A stretch of 64,000 nucleotides of DNA, taken from assembly GCA_003550325.1 (NCBI GenBank), contig QKWP01001151.1:1-64000 (forward strand), written 5' to 3'. Shown one piece after another: positions 10,945 through 21,450 of this stretch. The notes beneath the pieces were generated by a model. It searched no databases and was not told the origin of the DNA. It saw only the letters and a list, made by a program, of their open reading frames with translations. A program made the translations under genes and the position numbers. Source of the DNA: Gigaspora rosea. Its lineage: Eukaryota; Glomeromycota; Glomeromycetes; Diversisporales; Gigasporaceae. Every line of letters starts with the position of its first letter. The stretch's first letter is position 1.

Positions 10945-13215
10945 ATACATACCAGTAACCAGCATATGGTTAAGGTTGAGTTGGTTACATTAGGATTACA
11001 GTTTGCTGTAAAGAATTCTTACATAATTTACTGGTAATATAATAAATATATCAGTGGTTAAGTTAGTATTGGAATTATCATGATTTCTTCTATAAAAATT
11101 CTATACAAATGTACTTTCTTTTTTGGTAATTTGCAAGCATGTAATTAAAAGCTGAGCTGGCTGTATCAGAATCAGAATTATCATAGTTCATATTATATAA
11201 TAAAGAATTATATTAAAGAATTATTATGAATTTTGAATATAAAAAAAAATACTATTATAAAACCTACCCACTATTGCAGTAATCAAAGTGGTTAAGATCA
11301 AGTTAGTAATTGTTATTTCTTTTAAATAATTCAGTTATGGAGCTTGCTTTCTAATGTGATATACACAGTAGTTAAAATTGAGTACTTATTGGAATTATCA
11401 TAATTTTATTTTAAGTTTATTATATAAAAATTCTGTTACAGAACTTACTTACTGATAATTATACTATATGATTGTCGATTGTATTTGGATTATTTCGATT
11501 TCTAATATTTACCATAAAGAATTCTGTTACAGAACATGCAGTATATGAAATTGTTGAGTTAGGATTGATTTCAATATAAAATACTGTTACATAACTTACC
11601 CGTTATTCCAATGACCTCTTATTATGAGTTATTGTAAAATTCAGATGATTTCTGGATTTTGTTCAAATTATGTTTTTTTTTGTTACTATGGTATGTGATT
11701 AAAAAAAACTATAGGCCGGTGCAAAAACATAGATACACGACTACTAAAAATTTTCATTGTCTATATATAAAAGTTTTTATATACAAGCTATTTATTTACA
11801 ATTTTTTTATACCAAATAAAGTAGGTTTTGAGCTATCTTTTAATATATTTATTATTATTATTTAATAGAGATTTTATTGAGTAATAAATTTTTAAAAAAA
11901 TTCAATTTTTTTCAAAAAAATCATTCTTTTTAGAAAAAAATTATTTTTGCCACCAATATGCAATATTGTAAGTTTAAATTAATTTACTAGATTGCTATAT
12001 GTATGCTTAATATATAGTTAAAATTTTAGCTTAATTGAATCATCAGTTATTAAAATATAAATTTTTAAAATTTATTATTATTTACTATGTAATACAAAAA
12101 ATTGTGCGAAATTTACTATAGTAATTTTGTGAAACATAGTAAATTAAAAATAAATTTTATAAATTCATATCTTAACGACTAATAATTCAATTAAGCTAAA
12201 ATTTTAACTGTATATTCAGCATATCTTTGGTAATGTACTTGCTTAGTATAAACCTTTAAAGTTGCATATTGGTGGCGAAAACAATTTTTTACTGAAAAGA
12301 ATGCTTTTTTTCAAAAAAAAATTAAATTTTTTATAAAAAATATTACTCAATAAATTTTCTATTAAATAATAATAAAAAATATATAAAAAGATGGCTCAAA
12401 ACCTACTTTATTTGGTATAAAAAAATTGTAAATAAATAGCTTATATATAAAAACTTTTATATATAGACAATGAAAATTTTTAGTAGTCGTGTATCTACAT
12501 TTTTGCACCGGCCCATATTAGACATATAGTACACACATGTAGAAATAGTATTGGATATATCTGTATTATTCTGTTACTATTGTATGTGGCTAGTATTGTT
12601 AGATTGCATTTAGAATTTTCAGATTCTATTATAAATCACTACAAAATTTTGTTAGAACTTATTTGCTAATGCTATATATATAGTAATTAAGGTTGAGTTC
12701 ATATTGGAATTATTGTGATTTCTACTCTAAATTGCTGTAAAAAATTTCACAGTAGCATTAGGATTATCGAGACTTCGATAATAAGGTATCATAATAAATT
12801 CTGTTACAGACTTGCTATTCCATTACTAACAGTATGTGGTTAAGATAATGTTAGTTTGCATTAAATTCTTGTGATTTATACATTAAAAAAAATTCTGTTA
12901 TAAAACTATTTGCTAATGCAGTAGACACAGTGGTTAAAGATGAGTTAGTATTGAAATTATTGTGATTTTCATTTTTACATGTAAAGAATTCAGTTACAAA
13001 ACTTGCGATATGTGAATAAAGGTCAAGTTAGTTTGCTTGAGTTAGTATTGAAATTATATGGTTTTATCATATTGTAAAAAGAATTTTACAGAACTTACTT
13101 GCTTTTCTGTTGACCACAGTATATGGTTGAGTTTGTTTGCATTGGGATTATCATAACTTCTGCTATAATTTTTAGCTACTATAAAAAATTCTGTTACAAA
13201 ACTTATTTGTTATTC
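10945..13215. repeat. Diverged tandem array of a ~100-bp unit (interrupted)
   Basis: A unit recurs about fifteen times with much divergence. It contains, in order, TTCTGTTACAGAACTTA, TTGCTAATGCAGTA, ATGGTTAAGGTTGAGTTAG and TATTGGAATTATCATGATTT. Spacing varies from about 80 to 160 bp. The array is split by the foldback element at 11712-12515. It has no coding sense. Whether it is a satellite or the remnant of a long-repeat RNA or protein gene is not decided by the sequence. Confidence 0.7.
11712..12515. mobile_element. 804-bp near-complete palindromic foldback element, TA target
   Basis: The left end TAGGCCGGTGCAAAAACATA and the right end (reverse complement) TGGGCCGGTGCAAAAATGTA are flanked by TA (11710-11711, 12516-12517). 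Both arms, about 400 bp each, mirror one another almost to the centre near 12110, sharing ACACGACTACTAAAAATTTT, ACCAAATAAAGTAGGTTTTG and CAATTAAGCTAAAATTTTAA-type stretches. The element has no coding capacity. It sits inside the ~100-bp tandem array and therefore post-dates it. Confidence 0.85.
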
Positions 13216-13829
13216 AGAGTTTGTATTGGCGAATGTCGATTTAAAAAATGAGTTCTGCAAAGCAGAATTTTAGTTAGAAACAGACTTATCAAATTCTCAT
13301 TATAAGCCTGTCATAGTTAAATGTACTCTGTATCCTTGATACGCAACATTTCAATTTTACACGTATTTGATTATTAATACATAGAATATATAACGATTAC
13401 ATTATTAGTAATCATGCAAATGATCGAGCAAACCATGACAGTTTAGATCTGATCACATGAATAACCAAGGTTAAATACTATTAAGGAAAAATATATGATG
13501 ATTATATTGTAACATTATAGCATTAAACATAGAAGAGAAAATTCACAAAGTAAAATTTCTCATGATGAGTATCAACATGTCATAATTTCAAAGGCAATTA
13601 TTCAGATGCATCATACTACATAACATTGATATCAACACACTGGTGACCAATCAAAACGTTTAAATGGACGAACTCAGAATTAGTGTAGAGAATTATTTTT
13701 TGCTAATAAAAAATGTAGTTTTCGATAATAAAATTTTTCACCCAATATAAAAGCGATATACTGGCCGAAAATTATATTGTCAAAAACTACATTTTTATTA
13801 CTGAAAATTTACCGTGATTTCAATAATTA
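13216..13829. other. AT-rich spacer, nothing firm
   Basis: A short inverted word pair (AAAATGTAGTTTTCGATAAT and TGTCAAAAACTACATTTTTA) lies at about 13705-13795 and may be a small MITE relic. Nothing else was seen. Confidence 0.3.
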
Positions 13830-13991
13830 TATTACGACAGGATCAACCTGAGTTGTGAATAGTGATCATCACAATCCGCTTTTATTATAAATAAAAAAAA
13901 ATATAATAAAATGCGAGTTTTACCCCTACCTTAACCAGATCTACAAGCAGATTTCACTACCTCGCAACTCAGGTTTTCTCCTGTTCTATTA
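13830..13991. mobile_element. ~162-bp MITE with TA flanks
   Basis: The left end TATTACGACAGGATCAACCT and right end (reverse complement) TAATAGAACAGGAGAAAACC both run into CTGAGTTG(T/C)GA. TA is present on both sides (13828-13829, 13992-13993). The core is A-rich. There is no coding capacity. Confidence 0.6.
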
Positions 13992-14509
13992 TAATAACCA
14001 CAAAACTCACACGTATTACAAAAATCTATTGCCATTGTCGCAGCATCCAATCAACCAATTACAGCTGTTTTCAAAAAGGTATGAACGATCAGAGATCACC
14101 ATATCATGGGAAATTCATGATATTTCCCAAATTTTCTACTTTTTTTTACTCTCGCTTCTAACAGAGGAAGATTCTCACCAATTTCCAAATAGAAATAGTT
14201 TTTATAGTTCAATAAAATAATACTATTCTAAGTTAAAGGTAAATTTTAACAGGTGAATTAAGAAATTTTTAATTAATTCCTAAAAACCGTGGTTATCTTG
14301 AGTATTGCAATATTTATACATGTTATATGATATTGCTTTATGCAACAAATCAACTAGTGATCAATTAAAAATTATAGTGCTTTAATGCATCTCTCAAGGT
14401 AAAATCTTTAAGATTTAGAGTTGCTGAATGATTTTTTTTTTTGATTGTATTGATAGCCAATTATTGCATCGTGAACAAAGTAAAAAATTAAAAGAATCTT
14501 TTGAGTTAC

Positions 14510-14740
14510 TTAAATAATTAAAATGCAATATTTTTTTTCGGGCAAAAGAAACTTGATTTTCTGTCCAATTGGACATAAAAATTCGTATATACGCATATTT
14601 GACAGCTTCAGTTCGATTGCCTCTATGAGTGGTTTTGTAATATCATATTTGAATTTTTGTGTTTGCAAATCAACTCCACAGTATAAACAATTTCGACACT
14701 ATAGAAGTCCCTCTTTTATATATAAGTTTTGTGCATCCAC
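14510..14740 (-). pseudogene. Unrecognised Cys-rich ORF fragment
   Basis: Reading the minus strand gives a coherent run of codons with a single in-frame stop at 14699-14701. Before it is VDAQNLYIKEGLL; after it is CRNCLYCGVDLQTQ, then ELKLSNMRIYEFLCPIGQ and LLPEKKYC. The CxxCxxC cluster suggests a metal-binding segment. I do not recognise the family. Its position inside the 981-bp TIR element suggests either a fragment of that element's protein or captured host sequence. The overlapping plus-strand frame at 14523-14771 looks like a shadow. Confidence 0.35.
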
Positions 14741-14825
14741 CATCAATATTAATACGATTATAAAAACAAAATAATATATATTGCAATAATTTGTTTATAT
14801 AGTGATAATGATAATGATTAGAAAA

Positions 14826-14963
14826 GGGTATCACGCACTCATCAGTACGAGGTGCTTAATTGCTACATGGTTAATAATATAAAAATTACAACAGACGTCA
14901 ATAATTATCTAACCTAAAATATGTGTTGATTAAGCATCTCGCACTAATAAGTGCGTGATGACC
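14826..14963. mobile_element. ~138-bp nested MITE
   Basis: The left end GGGTATCACGCACTCATCAG and right end (reverse complement) GGTCATCACGCACTTATTAG form inverted arms continuing GTACGAGGTGCTTAAT / GTGCGAGATGCTTAAT. It lies entirely inside the 14062-15042 element. A target duplication could not be fixed. Confidence 0.6.
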
Positions 14964-15042
14964 GTTAATTATTAAATTTCTGATTTTCCGATTTCCCATA
15001 TGTCATAAAAATCACCTGTTCACACCTTTTTGAAAACAGCTA

Positions 15043-16704
15043 TAATCAATTAATCAATTGTGATAACTATAAGCAATCAGGTTTTAAATTATCGACATTC
15101 GTATCTATTTAAGGTAAATACAGATACGATATGAATCTTTCTTGGCATGCATGCGTTTCATAACATATTTAGTTAGTGCAATTCCGAAAGACAATAATAA
15201 AAGAAGAATAATGATCGTCATGTACTTTAATCGAGACAAAACCTGTTAAAGTGATGTTTGGTTAAACAATTCTCATACAATACTACAACATCAAATAAGT
15301 AATCATATAACATACGTACTGTTCAGAAATACTTCATATGCCACTTAATAACCATGCACTCCGTTCCTAGTAAAACACCTCAGTTTTCAGTTGTAGCCAA
15401 TAACCAATTACTCATAGATAGATAAAACGTCAAAACGCACAATCCAAAATTTCCACAGTCCTCGGTTACAGCCAACCAAAAACGTCAAAGCACACAGAAC
15501 CAAAATTCCCACAATTCGAAGTTTCCAAAATTTCTGTTTAGAAGTTTCCAAAATCGGTTGCAGCCAATCAAAAACGTTAAAATGTACAAACTCTGATATA
15601 AATTATATATTTGCCACCAGAATATATGTATATATATAGTGATCATCGTGCACCTTAATCGATGCAAAAAACCTGCTAAAGCAATGTTTGTTAAACAATT
15701 CCCATACAATAGGTAAATATAGTAATATGCGATGCATATCGTGATGTTTAAAGTGCAGAAATTACTTAACGTATCGCTATAAATTATTTAATCACCTTGA
15801 CATAATTCTATGCTAGCAATTTTATTGTCAATCATGTTTATATTTATCGTAATAATTATTACAATTCAAATGTGCATAACCACAGTATTAATACAACACA
15901 AAATCACTCAAATGGACAAACTCAATAAATTGTTAAATTCACATTAATAATCATATCGAAGCATGTAAAAAAAAATAGAACTACATACACATGTATGCAC
16001 ATGCACACATTATACGAACATAATTTAACGCATATATTCATAATTTCCTCCAATTCATATTATTAATCATATCGAAGTGTGAAAAATGAATGAAATAACC
16101 AATTTGAAAGTATTTTAGTTTGATATTATATATAAAGAAAAAAAAAATTAAACTACCTCCGTTATGCATACATGTGTGCGTCATGTATTTACTGCGAAAA
16201 TGGTAGTCTCAGAACGGAGGTGGGGTTATGCTTTCTTATTCTAATCAGGCATGTTTAATTGTGTTTTGGATTCTAAAGCAGGCGATATAATGAATCACAC
16301 TCACACAATACATTTCTCTGTTAGCATTGTTGCAAACAGGTTTTGAAAGTTGGAATGTTGATCAGTTGTTGCGATCCAGTTTCCCACCCAGTCGGAGCTC
16401 CTGCAGGGCACATGAAAGCACAAGCGTATCACTGCTAGCACAAATAAATTATTCAAAGTAAAAATAGATAATAAATGATTGACTTAGCGAAACACTAAAG
16501 ATCATAGAAGGCTTTAATTTTAAGATTATCAAATCATCTGGGCGGTAAAAAATCTGAAAATAAAAAAGTAAAAAATACAAAAATCTCAAGATGCATAACA
16601 GAATTTATATTAAAACAAATACTTTTTGCTGATAAAATTGCAAAATACATCTAAAAAGATATAAAGCAAAGTAAGCAAAATCGTTTGTTAGCACAGCGCT
16701 GCAA
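15043..16704. repeat. Repeat-patterned region, no gene recognised
   Basis: Several imperfect direct repeats are visible. A ~75-bp unit recurs at 15208-15290 and 15638-15715 (both with TTAATCGA, CCTG(T/C)TAAAG and ATGTTTG). A unit with CAGCCAA(C/T)CAAAAACGT recurs about three times at 15388-15590. A ~110-bp unit recurs at 15948 and 16055 (both TTAATCATATCGAAG). At 16151-16226 ACTACCTCCGTT and AACGGAGGTGGGGT form a possible stem. Around 16296-16396 a less AT-rich segment preceded on the minus strand by CCCTGCAG could be an isolated exon, but I cannot name a product. Confidence 0.45.
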
Positions 16705-16776
16705 GAGCAAGAGCATGAGCATGAGCATGAGCAAGAGCATGAGCATGAGCATGAGCATGAGCATGAGTATGAGCAT
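16705..16776. repeat. Hexanucleotide microsatellite (GAGCAW)12
   Basis: There are twelve consecutive hexamers, mostly GAGCAT with two GAGCAA and one GAGTAT. All start in register from 16705. In one frame they would encode Glu-His repeats, but no surrounding reading frame supports translation. Confidence 0.9.
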
Positions 16777-16949
16777 AGTATAGTCTATAAAACGCAATCA
16801 ATTTTGTGAACTACAAATCACCTTCTTTAGTAATTTTTTTATTAAAATGGAACAGAATGCATAAGCAAATATAAACATAAGCACAAAAGCAAAAAAAGGC
16901 AAATCTAGGGTTACAACTTTAATTGAGCTTTTTTAATGCTTTAAAGATA

Positions 16950-17028
16950 AAAAAAATAGAAAAAATAGAAAATAAAATTGAGCACGGCCTGAATTTAGAT
17001 TGTGCTTGATCGATTTGCCCATCACAAC
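16950..17028. repeat. ~75-bp repeat X, left copy
   Basis: AATAGAAAATAAAATTG, then GCCTGAATTTAGATTGTGCT and GATCGATTTGCCCATCA. A near-identical copy lies at 27983-28054, immediately outside the LTR of the minus-strand Ty3 element, whereas this copy lies directly beyond the 3' end of that element's coding region. Confidence 0.7.
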
Positions 17029-18600
17029 TCCCTCTTGCCAAATAAAGCTTGTACCACAAGCTCATATTATGTTAAGTTCTTGTATAAATCCTTCATGAGC
17101 TTTGAGACCCTGAAAATCTTCGTATGCTGGTCCTGTAGATTTGTTCAATTCCATAGGGTTCAAACAAATGGTAGATATGAGTAGCTGCCCTGATGAAATA
17201 GCTACCATACTTCTTTCGTGCAGCTGCTTTTTCAGAACTGGTGGTGATACACAAACGTGCGCCAAAGCAGAAGGAGTATACTAACGTATCAATTCTTCTG
17301 CCTCTCGCTTTGCTCTTTTTACTTCGTTATGGGCGAGGGCTAACTGTGTGGCAATTCCTTGGGTTTCATCGTAGAGACAGGGTGCGAGTACTACGAATGT
17401 AGGTTCGTTAGCAAGTAAGTCTTGTTGAATAAGAAGTTCGTCAGTAGCCATAGGTATTGATTGTTTTTCAGTTGGCAGGGATTTTTGTAGCCTTTTTAAA
17501 GGGAATTCATTTTTTTGCAACCAGTAATATAATATTTACTATCCCACAGTAGACATAATTCAGTCAGGTTTTACTAAGGCTTGGTGCTGGGCCACCAACT
17601 ACCCAGTGCGGAATTGATTTACTGTCGAATTTTAGGATTTGATATGATAGTACTTTTAATCTTCACTAGTTCATCTTTTTCAATGCCAATTCCATTTTAA
17701 TTGGCCTTCAACTTGATGAATATCTTCTTTTATGGCTATTTATGAGCCTGCGACATGTATGCCGTTACACTATGCTATCCATCCAGTGCCTTTAAATCTT
17801 ATTTGGCATGCTATACAGACGTATCCTTCCTTATTACCATCCTTACACCTTTTTTGATCTTTCTTTTTGGTACTCCTGTAGCTCTTGCTGGCACAGTTGA
17901 ATTATTAAGTTCTTCCTTTCAATCATCTTAAGTACTTCAGATAAACAAATAAATAGGACCCCTTGACTCGCCCAATTTCATCCTGACCAACCTATCTTTA
18001 CCGTCAGGTAATGTATGTATTATAAAAAAAAATATTTATTATTATTATTATTATTATTATTTTTATGGAACAAATAAATAAAATAACTGGAATGAAAAAA
18101 AAAATGTATATATTATCAAGTACAAGAAAAATATTCCTAGCTTTTGCCGGCTTTTGGGCATTATTCGTCCAATAGAGCTTCATACTTCACAGTAGTTAAG
18201 CGACGAATTTTTGTATGGGTAGTCCAGATAGTGCAATTGAGCTGTTCTACTCTAAAGGCACAAATAATTGATATAATCTTATGGAGCTGATATAGTAATG
18301 CTGGGTCACTGCTCTGCATAATGCGGTGAGTTGTCTTGGGGGAGACGTCGTGATTAAGGCCACAGGTAAAAAGTATGAACTAGGCTCTCAATATGATCAT
18401 CCATGCTAACCGCTCTAATGATATATCGATAGGCAATACCAGCATAGTGTGGGTAGAACTGGAAAAGGGTTCAAGGTATTCAGATCAATATAGATCTGAA
18501 ATACTGTAGTGCTCATTATACTTTAAAGGCTTTGGTAGGTCATTTTTCTTTTACTTGCTCTTGTTACCCTTTTGGCACTGTTCTCTCGGTACCTTTTTAT
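17029..18600 (-). pseudogene. Element 1: region downstream of integrase core
   Basis: This is fossil coding sequence with recognisable open blocks at 17062-17265 and 17281-17520 and a Cys-rich patch (CIAC-type pair) around 17780-17850. Its function within the element is not known; it could be the integrase C-terminal tail or an extra reading frame. It contains a (TTA)n microsatellite at 18036-18061. Broken. Confidence 0.5.
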
Positions 18601-19863
18601 ATTCTTTGTTCGTGATAAACTTTCAGTAATGTGTTGTTCACAGGTATTAACAATACTTTATTACTTGTTTCTCAAAGCTTATATGCATCATTGGGGAGAA
18701 CGTCATGCACGTAATATGGTCCTTTCCATTTTGGTGTTAATTTGTAGCTATGGGTACCAGCTTTCCTTGCATCTAGAACAAGTACTTTGTCACCAATATT
18801 AAAATCAGGCGTGACCTTCAGGTGTTGGTCATGTTTCTTCTTTTGTTTTTGCTGTGCCTTCTCTATTCGATGCAGTAATCTTTTATGTACTTCCAGTAGG
18901 TCATTATTAATTTCATATAATCATTGGATAATAGTACTATTTAATAAGTCATTAGTTTCACTCGTAACTGAGCATTTCTTCCTTATACTAGGTAGAAGGG
19001 CGTTTCTTGGGTTGTAACTTGATTTGCAGTACGATAGGCAAACAAGATAGATGGGATTAGCAGGTTCCAATTTGTTATATTAGTTACCAATCTTGCTATA
19101 GCAATACATAGTGTTTTATTGAAATGTTCTAAAGCCTGTTTGTCTGTGAATGTTAGTGTGTGGCATAGTGATGTTTGACATTCAAAGCCACAAAAAGTTC
19201 ATCAATGACCCGGTTTCGAAAGTGCGAGCCTTGATCTGATAGTATAATACTTGGCATCCATGCCTGAAAATTAACTCTTTATAAATGAACTTGGCTACCT
19301 CTTCTGTATTGGCTCTAGGGATAGCACGGCTTCCGGCCATTTGGTCATATAGTTAGTTGCTACGACTATGTGGGCTTGGTGCTACAAAAAGGGAGTAAAT
19401 TAACAATTTTTCAAAAATTATTTTTTTTTATAAAATCAATTTAAAATAAGATTTGAACATTTTTTACTTAAAACACAAAAACAGTTGTATTTATAAAATT
19501 TTGTAGTATAGCTCTTTAAAGTTGGTATTTTCTTATAATTTATACATATTGGCTAATCCAAAGAATTGCTGATATATCTTGATCTACTGGCCTGTTTTGA
19601 ATAATTTAGCTATCAAAATGTTCATCTCATCAAGACGAACATTTTGATAGCTAAATCATTCAAAACGGACTAGTAGATCAAGAAATACAGTAATTCTTTG
19701 GAATAGCCTATATGAACTTAAAAATTGATTTTCTGAAGATCTTTTGTTTTGTTGATTTACCCCCTTTTTGCAGCACCAAGCCCATGTATTTGTTTGATTG
19801 AGGCGTAAATTGTAAAGGTCCAACTATGTCTATTCCTATTCTGTGAAAAGGTGCTCTTACAGG
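18600..19863 (-). pseudogene. Element 1: integrase core (fossil)
   Basis: The integrase core is recognised by GIDIVGP before, and TNYMTKWPE and ILFAYRT after, the foldback insertion at 19371-19784. The order and spacing match the Ty3/gypsy DDE integrase. It is broken in several places and is adjacent to the hAT-like insertion starting at 19864. Confidence 0.8.
19371..19784. mobile_element. 414-bp foldback MITE inside the fossil integrase
   Basis: The ends are TGGGCTTGGTGCTACAAAAA and, on the reverse complement, TGGGCTTGGTGCTGCAAAAA. The centre (about 19590-19675) is a strong palindrome with AGCTATCAAAATGTTC arms, and inner arms of about 110 bp mirror each other. The flanks fit a duplication of TG (or ATG) when compared with the integrase coding context on both sides. 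There is no coding capacity. Confidence 0.75.
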
Positions 19864-21140
19864 CAGTGTTGGAAATCTGTTTTGAAATTTATGTTCTCAC
19901 GAGAACATATTATTGAATTTAATGTTTTCAAAAATTTTTTTATGTTCTCAATTAGAAAAAATTTTTTCTTTTACTCTTTCTTTCTCTTTCTCTTTCTCTT
20001 TTTCTTTCTTTTTCTCTCTTCTCTCTCTTTCTCTCTCTCTCTTTCTTTTTCTCTCTCTCACACTTTTTCTTACTCTTTCTCGCTCTTTTTTACCCTTATT
20101 TTCTTTCTCTTATTCTCTTTCTCATACTTATACCTTTATACTTTTAGTTATTTTTTAATTTTTATTTTTAACTAATATATGGGGGCTCGCCAGTGGAAAG
20201 GGGTAAAAAGTTTTTACCACTTTTTTTTTAAATTTTAAATTAAAATAGTTTAATAACTACTATATTAAATTAAATAATTTTTTTTATTTTAATTTTATAA
20301 CTACATATAATTAAAATAAAAAAAAATTATTAAATTTAGTTTAGTAGTTATTGAGATATTTTAGTTCAAAGTCTAAAAAACTTTTACTTAGAAACTTTCT
20401 ACCCCCTTTCTACTAACGAGCCCCCATATTTAAAAATTATTAATAAAAAATATAATTTATTTAACAAACTATATAAACAAAGCTAAGTTATTCATAATAT
20501 AAGATTATAACTTTATATATATATTTTTTAAAAAAATTAATATGAGGTTTTTTATATATTGTTGGAGATGTTATTGGCTTGACTCAGCTTATATATTAAG
20601 TTTTTAAATAAGCTATTAACATTTCTCAAATGTTTAAATAAATAAGTAATATAATATACTATTCTTTTTTACTGTAGTGAATTTATAAATTCAAAAATTT
20701 CTCACTATAAAATTTTAAGATATAACACTAAAGTTTAAAATCATAATAACTAAAAATTAATTTTCTTATAAAAATTATCATCATAGTGAGTTTAGAATTT
20801 ACAATATTATATGTATACATAATAAGGGATATATTGCACCAAACTAGAAATGGATAAACCAATAAACTTAATTATCTAAAATTTTTTATAATTCAAAACT
20901 AACTAAATTGTTCTCTATTTCAACTAACTAACAATTAAATATTTATGAGCTTAAATATTTTAAACTGCTATATTAATAAAAATGATTTTTATTATTTTAT
21001 ATATTTACATAGAGAACATAATTTTCAAACACAATGTTTTCAAACAAAATTTAATAGAGAACATCTTAAATTTTGCAAATGTTCTCAGATTGAAAGTGAT
21101 GTTCTCATAAGAACATGAGAACATAAGATTTCCAACACTG
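19864..21140. mobile_element. 1,277-bp hAT-like element, 8-bp duplication CTTACAGG
   Basis: The termini CAGTGTTGGAAATCT and AGATTTCCAACACTG (reverse complement; in sequence AGATTTCCAACACTG ends at 21140) are flanked by identical 8-bp CTTACAGG (19856-19863, 21141-21148), the signature of hAT transposition. ATGTTCTC / GAGAACAT words are repeated near both ends. A pyrimidine-rich tract ((TTTCTC)n-like) covers 19968-20130, and a MITE is nested at 20180-20426. No transposase frame is present, so it is non-autonomous. Confidence 0.9.
20180..20426. mobile_element. 247-bp MITE nested in the hAT-like element
   Basis: The left end TGGGGGCTCGCCAGTGGAAA and right end (reverse complement) TGGGGGCTCGTTAGTAGAAA are flanked by TA (20178-20179, 20427-20428). 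Both arms continue GGGG(G)TA(A/G)AAAGTTT. A third nesting level: MITE in hAT in Ty3. Confidence 0.8.
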
Positions 21141-21450
21141 CTTACAGGTATTGGGTGCAATAGTTTCTTGGTCTTTTTACCCCCATGTTTTGACAGTTTT
21201 CACACATCTTGACATAATTACTTATGTTAGTGACATTTTTGGCCAGTAATACAACTCACAGATCTTGTTAAATATAATGTCCTTTCCAAAATGGGATCCT
21301 ATGGGGTGATCATGCGCCAAGACTAAACTATTATCTAGTTCTGTTTCTTGTAGTACTTGAATTAATTTCTTTTTCTTATTTGGCTTAAATAAGATTCCTT
21401 TTGGACTAGTTATTGATAGCTTTATTTGCTCAACCGGTTCCGCTGTTAAT
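21141..21450 (-). pseudogene. Element 1: integrase zinc-binding (HHCC) region (fossil)
   Basis: Recognised by AHDHPIGSHFG and LYYWPKM followed by a Cys pair, the usual H-H-C-C module ahead of the integrase core. It is separated from the core by the hAT-like insertion. Confidence 0.75.

Larger units (their letters stand above)
14062..15042. mobile_element. ~981-bp TIR element, TA target, carrying a nested MITE
   Basis: The left end CAGCTGTTTTCAAAAAGGTA and right end (reverse complement) TAGCTGTTTTCAAAAAGGTG are followed in both arms by TGAAC, a GATCACC/GGTGATT-like region and ATGGGAAAT. TA flanks at 14060-14061 and 15043-15044. The interior holds a decayed minus-strand Cys-rich reading frame and the nested MITE at 14826-14963. 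Confidence 0.65.

Noticed and set aside
15485-15709. 74-codon minus-strand frame
   Set aside because: It spans two local repeat units, so the open frame is a by-product of repeats.
19843-20175. Ser/Phe/Leu-rich open frame of 110 codons
   Set aside because: It crosses the end of the hAT-like element and its pyrimidine microsatellite.
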